From: Anaerolineales bacterium
Lineage (GTDB): Bacteria > Chloroflexota > Anaerolineae > Anaerolineales > Villigracilaceae
Reading direction: 5' to 3'
Assembly (NCBI GenBank): GCA_013140605.1
Contig: JABFSL010000027.1
Location: 1-53,106, forward strand
Length of the DNA stretch: 53,106 nucleotides
Position 1 is the first letter of the stretch; every line of letters starts with the position of its first letter. The position numbers and the translations under genes are program-made. Shown piece after piece: positions 7,952 through 16,610 of the stretch. The notes under the pieces were generated by a model, which was given only the letters and a program-made list of their open reading frames with translations, was not told the DNA's origin and made no database searches.

Positions 7952-8803
7952 ATGGTTTCCTCATTTTTACTCTCCCTGCGCGAAGGCCTTGAGGCTGCGC
8001 TCATCATTGGAATTGTTCTGGGTGCGCTTCGCAAGATCCGCCGCACAGACCTTGCCCCTGCGCTCTGGCTTGGAACATTAGCCGCAACTGGCGTCAGCGT
8101 TCTGGCTGCTATCCTGCTGACCCTCTTTGGCTTGAGCCTGGAAGGCAGTGCCGAAAAAATTTATGAGGGCATTACAATGTTCCTCGCGGCAGGCATCCTG
8201 ACCTGGATGATCTTCTGGATGAGCGGACAGGCGCGCCACATGAAAAGCGAGCTTGAAGACGGCGTGAACAAAGCTGCCGTTTCGACTGGTAAGCGTTCCC
8301 TCTTTTGGCTGGCCTTTATCGCAGTGGTGCGCGAAGGCGTGGAGCTGGCCCTGTTTATCACTGCCGCATTTTTCGCGGGCAACAATGAACAGATTGGCAC
8401 GAACACCATTCAAACCCTTGCGGGTGTGGTGCTTGGCTTGGGGACAGCCATCCTGCTTGGCTGGTCATTGCTCGCGACCACGGTTCGGCTTGATTTGCGC
8501 CGTTTCTTTCAGGTCACAGGTATGCTGCTTATTATCTTCGCGGCTGGGCTTGTCGCGCATGGCATTCATGAATTCAACGAGATCAATTGGATTCCCGCCA
8601 TTGTTGAACACGTTTGGGATGTGAACTATTTTATTGATGAGACCTCCGTCTTTGGCGAATTGCTCAAAACCCTCTTTGGCTATAACGGCAATCCGTCTCT
8701 GACAGAGATGATCGGATACATTGGCTATTTGATCACCGTCAGTATTTTCTTCGGACGCGTTACTTCCAAACGCGACGTGAAGGCCGCTCAACCTCAAGCG
8801 TAG
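7952..8803 (+). CDS. FTR1-family iron permease
   Basis: 283 residues with about seven hydrophobic helices. The two iron-binding motifs of the family are present: REGLEA at 10-15 and REGVE at 127-131. This is the permease part of high-affinity iron uptake systems (yeast Ftr1, bacterial EfeU). No EfeO, EfeB, cupredoxin or multicopper oxidase partner is next to it, so how iron is delivered is not shown. No strong ribosome-binding site precedes ATG 7952 (ACGAGGTTAAAAAAC). It is monocistronic, bounded by terminators on both sides. Confidence 0.88.
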   Translation: MVSSFLLSLREGLEAALIIGIVLGALRKIRRTDLAPALWLGTLAATGVSVLAAILLTLFGLSLEGSAEKIYEGITMFLAAGILTWMIFWMSGQARHMKSELEDGVNKAAVSTGKRSLFWLAFIAVVREGVELALFITAAFFAGNNEQIGTNTIQTLAGVVLGLGTAILLGWSLLATTVRLDLRRFFQVTGMLLIIFAAGLVAHGIHEFNEINWIPAIVEHVWDVNYFIDETSVFGELLKTLFGYNGNPSLTEMIGYIGYLITVSIFFGRVTSKRDVKAAQPQA

Positions 8804-8824
8804 AAAAAACAAATTAAAAACTGG

Positions 8825-8863
8825 AACAGGTTTCGGGTCAGGCATGACGCGAAACCTGTTTTT
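8825..8863 (+). terminator. Terminator after the FTR1 gene
   Basis: AACAGGTTTCG and CGAAACCTGTT pair around a 14-nt loop and are followed by TTT, 22 nt after the stop codon. Confidence 0.75.
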
Positions 8864-8885
8864 CGTTACAATGTGTCCGCAAGGG

Positions 8886-8900
8886 TATACTAGGCTTATG
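8886..8900 (+). promoter_or_regulatory. -10 box abutting a start codon (leaderless promoter candidate)
   Basis: TATACT (8886-8891) is followed by only six bases before ATG 8898, so transcription would start at the A of the start codon. No Shine-Dalgarno sequence is present. Confidence 0.5.
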
Positions 8901-9905
8901 AATACTTTTCCCATCCCATCTTTTTTTGATGCCTCCCGCGTTGGCGAGATCTGGAAAGTGGATTACGCCGCCCGCGCAGATCAGGCACGTGACTGGGCGC
9001 ATCAACACAACCTGACGCCTGCTTCCGCTTCGAAAGAGAGAATCTCCCTTTTGATCATCGACGCGCAAAATACGTTTTGCATTCCCAATTTTGAACTCTT
9101 CGTTGGTGGCCGCAGCGGGCATGGCGCAGTGGACGATAACGTCCGCCTGTGCGAATTCATCTATCGCAATTTGGGAAACCTCACGCACATCACCGCCACG
9201 ATGGACACGCATCTTTCACAGCAAATTTTCCACCCGATATTTTTTGTGGATAAAGACGGGAATCATCCCGCGCCCTATACAGATATTCACGCTGCCGAAT
9301 TGCGCGAAGGCAAATGGAAATTCAACCCCGCGCTTGCTCCAAATTACCAGATCGCGCCTGAATACGGACAGCAAATGATGATCCATTACGCTGAAGAATT
9401 GGAACGCAAAGGCAAATACGCGCTGACCATCTGGCCGTATCACGCCATGCTTGGCGGCATCGGTCACGCGCTTGTGCCAGCCCTTGAAGAAGCTATTTTC
9501 TTTCATTCCATTGCGAGGCTTGCCCAACCTGATTTTGAGATCAAAGGGGACAAACCATTCACTGAAAATTATTCGGTTGTTGGTCCCGAAGTGTTGACGG
9601 GTCCAATGGGCGAGACACTCGGTATTCGTAATCCAAAATTCATTCTGCAATTACAGGATGTGGACAGGTTGTACATCGCAGGACAGGCAAAGAGTCACTG
9701 TGTCGCATGGACGGTTTCTGACCTGCTCGATGATATTCAAGCCACTGACCCTGAACTTGCAAAGAAAGTTTATCTGCTCGAAGACTGCACCTCCCCTGTG
9801 GTCGTGCCTGGGGTGGTGGATCATACCGAAGCGGCGAATGAAGCGTACGTCCGCTTTGCCAGTGCGGGGATGAAGATCGTCAAGTCAACGGATTCGATCA
9901 AGTAA
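8898..9905 (+). CDS. Isochorismatase-fold cysteine hydrolase, probable nicotinamidase-type
   Basis: 335 residues from ATG 8898. The ORF is open 18 codons further up, but that part lies in the FTR1 terminator. Family features are LLIIDAQN with the catalytic Asp55, a TMDTHL segment with His105, a Lys/Trp/His stretch near 172-182 and AGQAKSHCVAWT with nucleophile Cys268. It is longer than classical nicotinamidases (about 200 residues) because of an N-terminal extension and an insert in the middle. It lies 46 nt before a nicotinate phosphoribosyltransferase-family gene, the next step of NAD salvage, which supports nicotinamide deamidation. The exact substrate is inferred. Confidence 0.75.
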   Translation: MNTFPIPSFFDASRVGEIWKVDYAARADQARDWAHQHNLTPASASKERISLLIIDAQNTFCIPNFELFVGGRSGHGAVDDNVRLCEFIYRNLGNLTHITATMDTHLSQQIFHPIFFVDKDGNHPAPYTDIHAAELREGKWKFNPALAPNYQIAPEYGQQMMIHYAEELERKGKYALTIWPYHAMLGGIGHALVPALEEAIFFHSIARLAQPDFEIKGDKPFTENYSVVGPEVLTGPMGETLGIRNPKFILQLQDVDRLYIAGQAKSHCVAWTVSDLLDDIQATDPELAKKVYLLEDCTSPVVVPGVVDHTEAANEAYVRFASAGMKIVKSTDSIK

Positions 9906-9942
9906 TTGGTAATTCGTAAATTACCAATTACCAATTACACAC
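9905..9942. repeat. Stuttering AATTACC hairpin
   Basis: AATTGGTAATT and AATTACCAATT are inverted, and the second arm is repeated in tandem (ACCAATTACCAATTAC). It fills the spacer between the two NAD-salvage genes. Confidence 0.6.
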
Positions 9943-9951
9943 TGAGGAATC

Positions 9952-11298
9952 ATGTCCATTTTCAATAACACACGCCTGACAAACGAAACATTTAAATTAG
10001 ATATCGAAAGAATGCGCCGCGGCTGGTATTCGGATAAATACTTTGAGAATATCAACCGCATGTTGATCGCGCTTGCCCAGGATGGATACGTCTACTCGGG
10101 CGAATATCACAACTTGCCAGCGGGCGTCTCTGCCGAGAATATATCCGTGGGCGATATTGAAGTGGAAATGCAGTGGTTCACCCGTCGCCTTGGGACAACC
10201 GTGGTGGTTGGTGTGGACAAAGCGCTGGAGATGCTCCGTCATTGCACCGGATATTGGGAGAATGAGCGCTTCATCGAAACAGCCGATAAATTGGAAGTGT
10301 GGGCTGTGCAGGACGGTGACGTGACCGAGTCCACAGATGGCAACCCGATGAACGTTCAGCCTGTCATCAAAGTGCGCGGACGTTATCGCGATTTCGCCCT
10401 GCTTGAGACGCCCACCTTGGGAATCTTGACTCGCTCAAGCCGTGTATCTAGCAATGTCTATGAGACTTTAACTGCTGCACGCGGCAAACCAGTTTTGTTT
10501 TTCCCCGCGCGTTTTGACTTGCACGAAGTTCAGGCTTCGGATGGTTATGCCTACAACATTGCGGTGCAAAGATTCAATATGGATTATTCGCAAAAGCTGG
10601 GGCCGTTCGTTTCGACAGATGCGCAGGGAGATTGGTGGGGCGGCGCAGGCGGCGGGACGGTTGCTCATGCCGCGATCGCATCTTTTCTCGGTGATACTGC
10701 TGAAGCGATGATGGAGTTCTCGCGGATTCTGCCCGCACGCATTCCGCGCATTGCACTGGTGGATTTCAATAATGATTCTGTGCGCGATTCATTGCGCGTG
10801 TTGAATGCTCTGTTCGCAAAGTATCGTGAATTGGTGGATGCGGGGAATAAGGAAGAAGCGGAAAAATATAAACTGTATGGCGTGCGTTTGGATACAAGCG
10901 GAACTTTGCGTGATGTTTCTGTCCTGCCGCTTGGCGACCCAAGCCTTGACCTGGGAGTGAATCCGCGGCTGGTGTTCAACATCCGTCAGGCATTGGATTC
11001 TGAATCAGAAAACTGGAACCTGCCTGAGGTTTGGAAAGAGGCGGCGCGGGAATATTGCCGCAATGTAAAGATCGTTGTCTCCGGTGGATTCAATCCAGAA
11101 AAAATCCGCAGATTCGAAAAACTTGGAGTCCCCGCTGATATTTACGCAGTCGGTTCGTATCTGTTCAGCAACAACGGCATCACCGCGTCAGACTTTACGG
11201 CCGATGTGGTGCGTGTGAAAATTCACGACGAATGGCTGGATATGCCAAAGGTGGGCCGCAGGCCGCGCGATAATGCGAATATGGAGAGGGTTTGGTAG
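9952..11298 (+). CDS. Nicotinate phosphoribosyltransferase family protein
   Basis: 448 residues. It begins LTNETFKLDIERMRRGWYSDKYF, written here across the typical NAPRT start, and contains VVVGVDKALEML, LLETPTLGILTRSS, the glycine-rich DWWGGAGGGTVAHAAIASF phosphate-binding part, ALVDFNND and VSGGFNPEKI with GVGS-like AVGSYL near the end. The family transfers phosphoribose to nicotinate to make NaMN, feeding NAD synthesis. GAGGAATC precedes ATG 9952. The upstream cysteine hydrolase would supply nicotinate. Nicotinamide phosphoribosyltransferase activity is the alternative. Confidence 0.85.
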   Translation: MSIFNNTRLTNETFKLDIERMRRGWYSDKYFENINRMLIALAQDGYVYSGEYHNLPAGVSAENISVGDIEVEMQWFTRRLGTTVVVGVDKALEMLRHCTGYWENERFIETADKLEVWAVQDGDVTESTDGNPMNVQPVIKVRGRYRDFALLETPTLGILTRSSRVSSNVYETLTAARGKPVLFFPARFDLHEVQASDGYAYNIAVQRFNMDYSQKLGPFVSTDAQGDWWGGAGGGTVAHAAIASFLGDTAEAMMEFSRILPARIPRIALVDFNNDSVRDSLRVLNALFAKYRELVDAGNKEEAEKYKLYGVRLDTSGTLRDVSVLPLGDPSLDLGVNPRLVFNIRQALDSESENWNLPEVWKEAAREYCRNVKIVVSGGFNPEKIRRFEKLGVPADIYAVGSYLFSNNGITASDFTADVVRVKIHDEWLDMPKVGRRPRDNANMERVW

Positions 11299-11349
11299 AC
11301 AAAAAAAGTTTCAGAATAAAGGCATTAGTTGATATAAGATACCTGAATG

Positions 11350-11862
11350 TTATTCCGAAAGTTTTTTATGACGTGTGATTGAAGCAAGAAAACCAGCAAA
11401 CGCACTTATCAATACAAGAATTAGCAAAATATATATTTGACTACCTAACTCAGCCTCCAAGATTCGAATCGTTATTTGAGGCGTGATGAGGCCTTTTGCT
11501 AAGAATGCACGTTCTCGAAAACCGAAGAAATAATATTGGATATTACTTATTGACAAAGTGATGCTTGCGTAAAGAGTCCCAAGAATAGCTGCAAGTGGAA
11601 CTCCTAATTTAATTCTCTCTGAACGATCCAACAACTTGCTTGTAGCGAGAAGTATCAATGTGGTTATATAAACTAAAAAACCGTTTTGGAACAATGCCAA
11701 TTCGCAACTAAATAAGACGCTATTGTAAAAAATGGTTATTAAACTTACTGCTGCTGAGAATAGAATCAAGAATCTTGGCCTGAAAAAACGTGGATCTCTG
11801 AATATTTTGTTTATTAAGCCAATAACTGATTCTTTTACATTTTGCTCATGATTTAAATTCAT
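11350..11862 (-). CDS. Hypothetical membrane protein, AT-rich
   Basis: 170 residues from ATG 11862, chosen because GAGGAAAAC precedes it; the longer ORF would run into the pstB-like gene. It has about four hydrophobic helices (residues 30-50, 55-75, 85-105, 140-160) and no family I recognise. The DNA is visibly more AT-rich than its neighbours, with many TTA, ATA and AAA codons, which suggests recent acquisition. It lies downstream of the first pst operon in the same direction, with 25 nt between. It may be cotranscribed, but nothing ties it to phosphate uptake. Confidence 0.6.
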   Translation of the reverse strand: MNLNHEQNVKESVIGLINKIFRDPRFFRPRFLILFSAAVSLITIFYNSVLFSCELALFQNGFLVYITTLILLATSKLLDRSERIKLGVPLAAILGTLYASITLSISNIQYYFFGFRERAFLAKGLITPQITIRILEAELGSQIYILLILVLISAFAGFLASITRHKKLSE

Positions 11863-11887
11863 GTTTTCCTCAAAGCAAATACCAAAT

Positions 11888-12643
11888 TTAACCAAATCTT
11901 CCCATAATGTAATCTTCGGTTTTCTTTTGTTTGGGATTTGTGAAGAGGGTTTTCCCATCGCCGTATTCTATGAGTTCACCAGTTAAAAAGAATGCGGCAT
12001 GGTCCGCTGTGCGTGCGGCTTGTTGAACGGAATGCGGCACAAGAATCACCGTGAATTCTTTTTTTAATTCAGAGAGCGCGGCCTCCACTTTGCCGGTTGA
12101 GATCGGGTCAAGGCCTGAGGTGGGTTCATCGAGCAAAACAATTTCAGGTTGAAGCGCGAGCACACGTGCCAAACAAACACGCTGCTGCTGTCCACCCGAT
12201 AACGCTATGGCGGGTTCATCCAAACGGTCTTTGACTTCTTCCCAAACAGCGGAGAGTTTTAAACTTCGCTCAACCGCTTCATCCAATTTGGATTTCCGTT
12301 TTTCCCCCGCAAGTTCCAGCCCATAAATAATATTTTCGCGGATGCTCAATGGCAGGGGAACAGGCCGCGCGAAAACCATTCCCACCTTTCGACGCAGTGC
12401 GATCACATCTGTTTTCGGGTCGAGAATATTCTCGCCGTCGATCAGGATTCGCCCCGAGCTGGCTTTGACTTCGGTCAGATCGTTCAGGCGATTAAGACAT
12501 CTCAGCAAAGTGGATTTTCCGCCTCCCGCCGGACCGAATAAAACTGTTACAGCGTTCTGACGGATTTCCATGCTGACGCTACGAAGTGACTCGGTGCCGT
12601 CGGAGTATTGTAATGATAAGTTTTCGATGGTTATTTTGTTCAT
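11888..12643 (-). CDS. pstB: Phosphate ABC transporter ATPase, PstB-like (system 1)
   Basis: 251 residues. Walker A is GPAGGGKST, the signature LSGGQQQR, Walker B IVLLDEPTSGLD, and the H-loop His is in VPHSVQQAAR. PstB-type features are LLRCLNRLNDL after Walker A, RKVGMVFARPVPLPLS at the Q-loop region (Gln of the usual VFQKP replaced by Ala) and TEDYIMGRFG at the end. It is separated from its pstA by 190 nt of repeat DNA, and no ribosome-binding site precedes ATG 12643. It should energise the PstCA pair encoded upstream. The lost Q-loop glutamine is odd and may affect coupling. Confidence 0.85.
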   Translation of the reverse strand: MNKITIENLSLQYSDGTESLRSVSMEIRQNAVTVLFGPAGGGKSTLLRCLNRLNDLTEVKASSGRILIDGENILDPKTDVIALRRKVGMVFARPVPLPLSIRENIIYGLELAGEKRKSKLDEAVERSLKLSAVWEEVKDRLDEPAIALSGGQQQRVCLARVLALQPEIVLLDEPTSGLDPISTGKVEAALSELKKEFTVILVPHSVQQAARTADHAAFFLTGELIEYGDGKTLFTNPKQKKTEDYIMGRFG

Positions 12644-12662
12644 TTTATTTTTTTATATACTC

Positions 12663-12820
12663 GGTGGTCGAGTAGGCGGCGATGCTTTTCCGCCGCCGTA
12701 TCGAGACCACCTATTTCAAGGATATTTTCTCTAACATGGTGGTCTCGACACCTGCACTGCACCAAACGCAGTGCGGTGCAAGTGTACGCTCGCAAAGTGC
12801 GCTTGCTACTCGACCGCCAG
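12663..12820. repeat. Nested inverted-repeat element inside the first pst operon
   Basis: Three hairpins occupy the pstA-pstB spacer. GGTGGTCGA with inner GGCGGCG pairs to CGCCGCC and TCGAGACCACC (12663-12711). TCGAGACCACC (12701-12711) is repeated in inverse as GGTGGTCTCGA (12738-12748). GCACTGC and GCAGTGC pair at 12754-12774. GCTACTCGACCGCCA closes the element. No ORF. It looks like a non-autonomous repeat or MITE-like insertion. Confidence 0.6.
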
Positions 12821-12833
12821 ATGTAACTAGTCA

Positions 12834-13700
12834 CTACCATTGTCTTCTTGCTCTTGCCCTTGACCGAATTACAGTGGCAATTACATTCATAGTTAATACA
12901 AAAACTAAAAGAACCAGCGCTGTCCCGTATTGGATTTGGATCGGCATTTCAGGTACTTGCGTGGAAATGACGAACAGATGATATGGCAAAGCCATGGTCG
13001 CATCAAAAACTGAATGCGGGAGTCTCGGCAAAAAGAATGCCGCACCTGTGAATAGGATTGGAGCAGTTTCCCCGGCGGCGCGTTCGAGTCCGAGAATGAC
13101 GCCTGTCAGAATACCTGGCAACGCTTCTTTGATAATGATGCGGCTGATGGTCTGCCAGCGGGTTGCGCCGAGGGAGATGCTCACCGTGCGGAAGGATTGC
13201 GGCACGGCGCGCAGTGCTTCCTCCGAGGTGCTGATGATGACGGGCAGGGTCATGATCGAAAGTGTGAGCGATGCGGCCAGAATGGATGTGCCGAATTGCA
13301 GGAACAGCACGAACAATCCCAAACCAAATAATCCATAGACAACTGAAGGAATGCCTGCCAAGTTGATAATGGCAAGGCGGATGAGTCTGGTCACTTGGTT
13401 ATCTTTGGCATATTCTGAGAGATAAATGGCGGCGGCAATTCCCAAAGGGACTGAGAAAATTGCAGTCCCAATGGTGAGATAAAGCGTGCCGATAATGGCG
13501 GGCAGGATTCCGCCTGCGCGCATTCCGTCATGCGGAAAACCCGAGAGGAATTCCAATGAAATGGCGGATCCGCCTTTCACAAGAATGTAGATGACCGTGC
13601 CAATGATCGGCAGGACGGTAGCAACCGCCACTAATGTAATGGCGACAAATCCGAGTCTTTGGACGGTGTGACGATTACGGGAGAGGAATTTGGTCATCAT
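12834..13700 (-). CDS. pstA: Phosphate ABC transporter permease PstA (system 1)
   Basis: 288 residues, six predicted helices. Signature segments are GIAAAIYLSEYA, INLAGIPSVVYGLFGLGLF, and the EAA loop SLGATRWQTISRIIIKEALPGI followed by LGLERAAGETAPILFTGAAF. This is the usual PstA length. It forms the inner-membrane channel with PstC. Its start overlaps the pstC stop by 4 nt (13697-13700). The downstream pstB is displaced by a repeat element. Confidence 0.93.
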   Translation of the reverse strand: MMTKFLSRNRHTVQRLGFVAITLVAVATVLPIIGTVIYILVKGGSAISLEFLSGFPHDGMRAGGILPAIIGTLYLTIGTAIFSVPLGIAAAIYLSEYAKDNQVTRLIRLAIINLAGIPSVVYGLFGLGLFVLFLQFGTSILAASLTLSIMTLPVIISTSEEALRAVPQSFRTVSISLGATRWQTISRIIIKEALPGILTGVILGLERAAGETAPILFTGAAFFLPRLPHSVFDATMALPYHLFVISTQVPEMPIQIQYGTALVLLVFVLTMNVIATVIRSRARARRQW

Positions 13701-14593
13701 GACAATATCCTCTCCGCCCGTTTCTTGGCGCGGAAGACAACAGATGAGGCAATAACGTTTACGATCAACGAGATGATGAACAACACCATCCCGATAAAGA
13801 ACAAAACATGATAGTGCGTGCTGCCGTTCGCCACTTCACCCATTTCAGCGGCGATGGTGGCTGTCATGGTGCGGACGGGGGAGAAGAGGCTGCCAAGCCC
13901 GGTTGCCAGAACAGGCGCATTCCCCGTTACCATCATCACCGTCATGGTCTCGCCGATGGCGCGTCCCACACCGAGCATGATCGCAGTCAACACACCGGAC
14001 TTTGCGGCGGGCAATGTCACACGCCAGATGGTCTGCCATTTTGTCGCACCCAAAGCCCAGGCGCCTTCGCGGTATGCGCGCGGAACTGAGTCGAGCGCGT
14101 CCTCGGCTACGGATACGACTGTGGGTACTGCGATCCCTCCCAAAAGGAGAGAACCTGTAAAGGCTGTCAGACCAGTTGGCAGATCCAGAAAGACGCGTAG
14201 AAATGGGGAGAGCACGAGGATTCCAAGAAATCCCAAAACAACAGAGGGAAGTCCGCCAAGCAATTCCACCAGAGGCTTTAAGATTTCACGCATCCAACGC
14301 GGAGCGATCTCGGAGATGTACACGGCGGTACCGATGCCGAATGGAACTGCGATAAGCGCCGCGCCGAGAGTCACGATCAATGAACCGCTGAGCAGCGGCA
14401 GGATTCCGAAATAACTTTCAATGGGATACCAGCGGAAATTAAGAAGCGAGGAAGCGTCCACTTCGCTGAGTGTTGGCAGGCCTTCGCGCAGGAGGAAGAA
14501 AAATATAAGCGCAACAAATAAGATGGCTGAGTAACCAGAAGATTGGATCAATCTGGTGATAATGAATTCACGCCATGATAAAGATTTTTCCAT
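13697..14593 (-). CDS. pstC: Phosphate ABC transporter permease PstC (system 1)
   Basis: 298 residues, six helices. GIGTAVYISEIAP, LVELLGGLPSVVLGFLGIL, ALGATKWQTIWRVTLPAA and VGRAIGETMTVMMVTGN are the conserved PstC segments. It partners with PstA, whose gene overlaps by 4 nt. The spacer to pstS holds an inverted repeat that could reduce read-through from pstS. Confidence 0.93.
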   Translation of the reverse strand: MEKSLSWREFIITRLIQSSGYSAILFVALIFFFLLREGLPTLSEVDASSLLNFRWYPIESYFGILPLLSGSLIVTLGAALIAVPFGIGTAVYISEIAPRWMREILKPLVELLGGLPSVVLGFLGILVLSPFLRVFLDLPTGLTAFTGSLLLGGIAVPTVVSVAEDALDSVPRAYREGAWALGATKWQTIWRVTLPAAKSGVLTAIMLGVGRAIGETMTVMMVTGNAPVLATGLGSLFSPVRTMTATIAAEMGEVANGSTHYHVLFFIGMVLFIISLIVNVIASSVVFRAKKRAERILS

Positions 14594-14606
14594 AAGTCTC
14601 CGTTTA

Positions 14607-14668
14607 AGACCCTAAAGGTTTTTTTCTGTTAATCACGGCTCTGATTTATCAAGAAACCTTTAGGGTCT
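14607..14668. repeat. Inverted repeat, AGACCCTAAAGGTTT family
   Basis: Perfect 15-bp arms (14607-14621 and 14654-14668) around a 32-nt centre, in the pstS-pstC spacer. It is related to the elements at 3011 and 30999. Confidence 0.75.
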
Positions 14669-14671
14669 GAG

Positions 14672-15547
14672 TTATTTTATTGCAGGCACAAATCCCAACT
14701 CCGCAACGATCTGCTGCGCTTCGTCGGAAAGAATCCAATCGAGATAATCCTTGATAATGCCTGTGGGTTCGCCATTGGTATACATATAAAGGTCGCGCGC
14801 TATGGCATAGGTTTTATTATTCACGGTTTCAATGGAAGGCAGAACATATTCGCCGCCTTCCTCTTTTGCGATGGCGATCATCTTTAGATCTTTAGGCACA
14901 TAACCGAGTCCATCATAACCAATCGCATTCGGGTTATCGCGGACTTCTGAAATGATGCCCTCCGATGATGGCAGTAGTAATGTGTTCGTTGAAAAAAGAG
15001 TTTTATCTTCCTTGCTTCCCAAACGCAAAACAGTTTCCAAAAAATAAACGTGTGTGCCTGAATTGGTTTCGCGTGAAAGCCGCACAATGGGGCGGTCTTC
15101 GCCGCCGACTTCATTCCAGTTCGTATACTTGCCGCTGTAAATATCAGAGATCTGTTGAAGCGTTAATTCGTTGACTGGATTGTTCGGATTAACAATGACC
15201 GCGATCGCATCGCGCGCGATGATGTGCTCGACAGGCGCCACGCCATTGGCCTGAGCTTCGGAAGTTTCCTCATCTTTGATCTTGCGGGACGCATTGGCCA
15301 AATCCACCGTACCATTGACCAGCGCTGCGATCCCCGTCCCTGACCCGCCGCCTGTTACTGATATGCGGACATCTGGGTGGTCGCCCTGATATTTCTCCGC
15401 CCACGCCAGCGCGAGATTGACAATGGTGTCAGAGCCTTTGTTCTCGATGTAATTTGTCGGGGAATTTGAATCGGATGAATTGTTGGATGAGCCGCAGGAA
15501 GCCAGGATGAAAGCAGAAAGAAGAAAGAGTATGAGAAAGCGTTTCAT
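14672..15547 (-). CDS. pstS: Phosphate-binding lipoprotein PstS (system 1)
   Basis: 291 residues with a lipoprotein signal ending ILASC (Cys18). The phosphate-binding fold shows NKGSDTIVNLALAWAEKY, ISVTGGGSGTGIAALVNGTVDLANASRKI and SRETNSGTHVYFLE, the hallmark PstS ligand segments. It delivers phosphate to PstCA. TATAAT (15561-15556) lies 8 nt before the ATG and no ribosome-binding site is seen, suggesting a nearly leaderless mRNA. No Pho-box repeats precede this promoter, unlike the second pstS. Confidence 0.93.
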   Translation of the reverse strand: MKRFLILFLLSAFILASCGSSNNSSDSNSPTNYIENKGSDTIVNLALAWAEKYQGDHPDVRISVTGGGSGTGIAALVNGTVDLANASRKIKDEETSEAQANGVAPVEHIIARDAIAVIVNPNNPVNELTLQQISDIYSGKYTNWNEVGGEDRPIVRLSRETNSGTHVYFLETVLRLGSKEDKTLFSTNTLLLPSSEGIISEVRDNPNAIGYDGLGYVPKDLKMIAIAKEEGGEYVLPSIETVNNKTYAIARDLYMYTNGEPTGIIKDYLDWILSDEAQQIVAELGFVPAIK

Positions 15548-15555
15548 TGGATGGG

Positions 15556-15561
15556 ATTATA
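15556..15561 (-). promoter_or_regulatory. -10 box of pstS (system 1), near-leaderless
   Basis: TATAAT on the minus strand, eight bases before the start codon. No -35 box or 11-bp TTAAC repeats are recognised upstream. The rest of the 15548-15757 spacer shows no gene; it contains a GTGCGTCGCAC word also found near 40611 and 40880. Confidence 0.5.
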
Positions 15562-15757
15562 GTCGGTGGTAGACACGTACACAAGTAGACAGAAAACCCG
15601 CTTCTGACTCGCTGAAAGCTGATTCTGTTTCGATGGATATTTTCCCTGCCCGGAGTGCGTCGCACCTTACTTAATGCGGCGAATCAACTCGATGAGATTC
15701 TTCTCGTTAATTAAATTAAATCCACCTGTCTGATGCGATGCACCCACACTTTTTTGA

Positions 15758-15763
15758 TACAAT
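15758..15763 (+). promoter_or_regulatory. Extended -10 box of the divergent pstB, leaderless candidate
   Basis: TGATACAAT gives an extended -10 (TGn followed by TACAAT), seven bases before ATG 15771. No Shine-Dalgarno sequence. Confidence 0.5.
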
Positions 15764-15770
15764 CATCCCC

Positions 15771-16529
15771 ATGACCACAGACCAACCCGCCTTCTCCGTT
15801 CAGCAGCTTGATTTTTATTATGGCAAATCAAAAGCGCTTTCAGGGATCAACCTTGATATCCAGCCGCAAAAAGTGACTGCGTTGATCGGGCCGTCAGGCT
15901 GTGGAAAATCCACATTCCTGCGCTGCTTGAACCGCATGAATGATACGATCCATGGCACGCGTGTTGATGGAACGATATTGCTCAAAGGCGAAAATATTTA
16001 CAACGAAAAAATGGATGTGGTCAATTTGCGCCAGCGGGTGGGCATGGTGTTTCAAAAACCGAATCCATTCCCGCAATCCATTTATGACAACGTGGCCTTC
16101 GGTCCGCGTGTGATGGGGATGGATGTGAATTTGGATGATGTTGTTAAGAGCAGTTTGGAGCGTGCCGCATTATGGGATGAAGTAAAGGATGATCTAAAAT
16201 CCGACGCAATGGGATTATCGCTTGGTCAGCAGCAGAGATTATGCATTGCGCGCGTGGTGGCCGTTCAACCTGAAGTGATCCTCATGGATGAAGCCACTTC
16301 CGCGCTGGACCCGATCGCCACCCTGCGCGTGGAAGAATTGATCGCAGAGTTGAAACATGATTACACGATTGTCATTGTGACGCACAACATGCAGCAAGCC
16401 GCGCGCGTCTCAGATTTCACAGGTCTATTCTGGCTGGGTGAACTGGTGGAGTTCGCGAATACAAGTGACATGTTTACAAGGCCAAAGGAAGAATTGACAG
16501 AAGCGTATATTACGGGAAGAATGGGGTAG
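15771..16529 (+). CDS. pstB: PstB-like ATPase, stand-alone paralogue with altered motifs
   Basis: 252 residues from ATG 15771 (ATG 15738 is possible but upstream of the -10 box). Walker [10 protein letters not shown] and the PstB-specific [21 protein letters not shown] and EAYITGRMG are present. The signature is LSLGQ instead of LSGGQ and Walker B reads [11 protein letters not shown] with Ala for the usual Pro. It is transcribed alone and divergently from pstS of system 1. It may serve the first PstCA, whose own pstB has lost the Q-loop glutamine, or be regulatory. Two clean PstB motifs are altered, so reduced ATPase activity is possible. Confidence 0.88.
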   Translation: MTTDQPAFSVQQLDFYYGKSKALSGINLDIQPQKVTALIGPSGCGKSTFLRCLNRMNDTIHGTRVDGTILLKGENIYNEKMDVVNLRQRVGMVFQKPNPFPQSIYDNVAFGPRVMGMDVNLDDVVKSSLERAALWDEVKDDLKSDAMGLSLGQQQRLCIARVVAVQPEVILMDEATSALDPIATLRVEELIAELKHDYTIVIVTHNMQQAARVSDFTGLFWLGELVEFANTSDMFTRPKEELTEAYITGRMG

Positions 16530-16554
16530 GTAGTCGGATAGCCATTGGTCAAAC

Positions 16555-16589
16555 AAAAAAGGTGGACACAAAAACTTGTGTCCACCTTT
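16555..16589. terminator. Bidirectional terminator between pstB and phoU
   Basis: AAAGGTGGACACAA and TTGTGTCCACCTTT pair around a short loop, with an A run on one side acting as T run for the minus strand. It separates converging genes. Confidence 0.85.
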
Positions 16590-16610
16590 GCTTCTCACTT
16601 ATTACTATTC

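Noticed and set aside
8844-8897. Upstream extension of the cysteine hydrolase gene
   Set aside because: It lies in the terminator of the preceding gene and upstream of the -10 box; ATG 8898 fits better.
13818-14414. Plus-strand frame of 198 codons opposite pstC
   Set aside because: Complement of a clear permease gene; Pro/Arg/Ser-rich with no recognisable fold.
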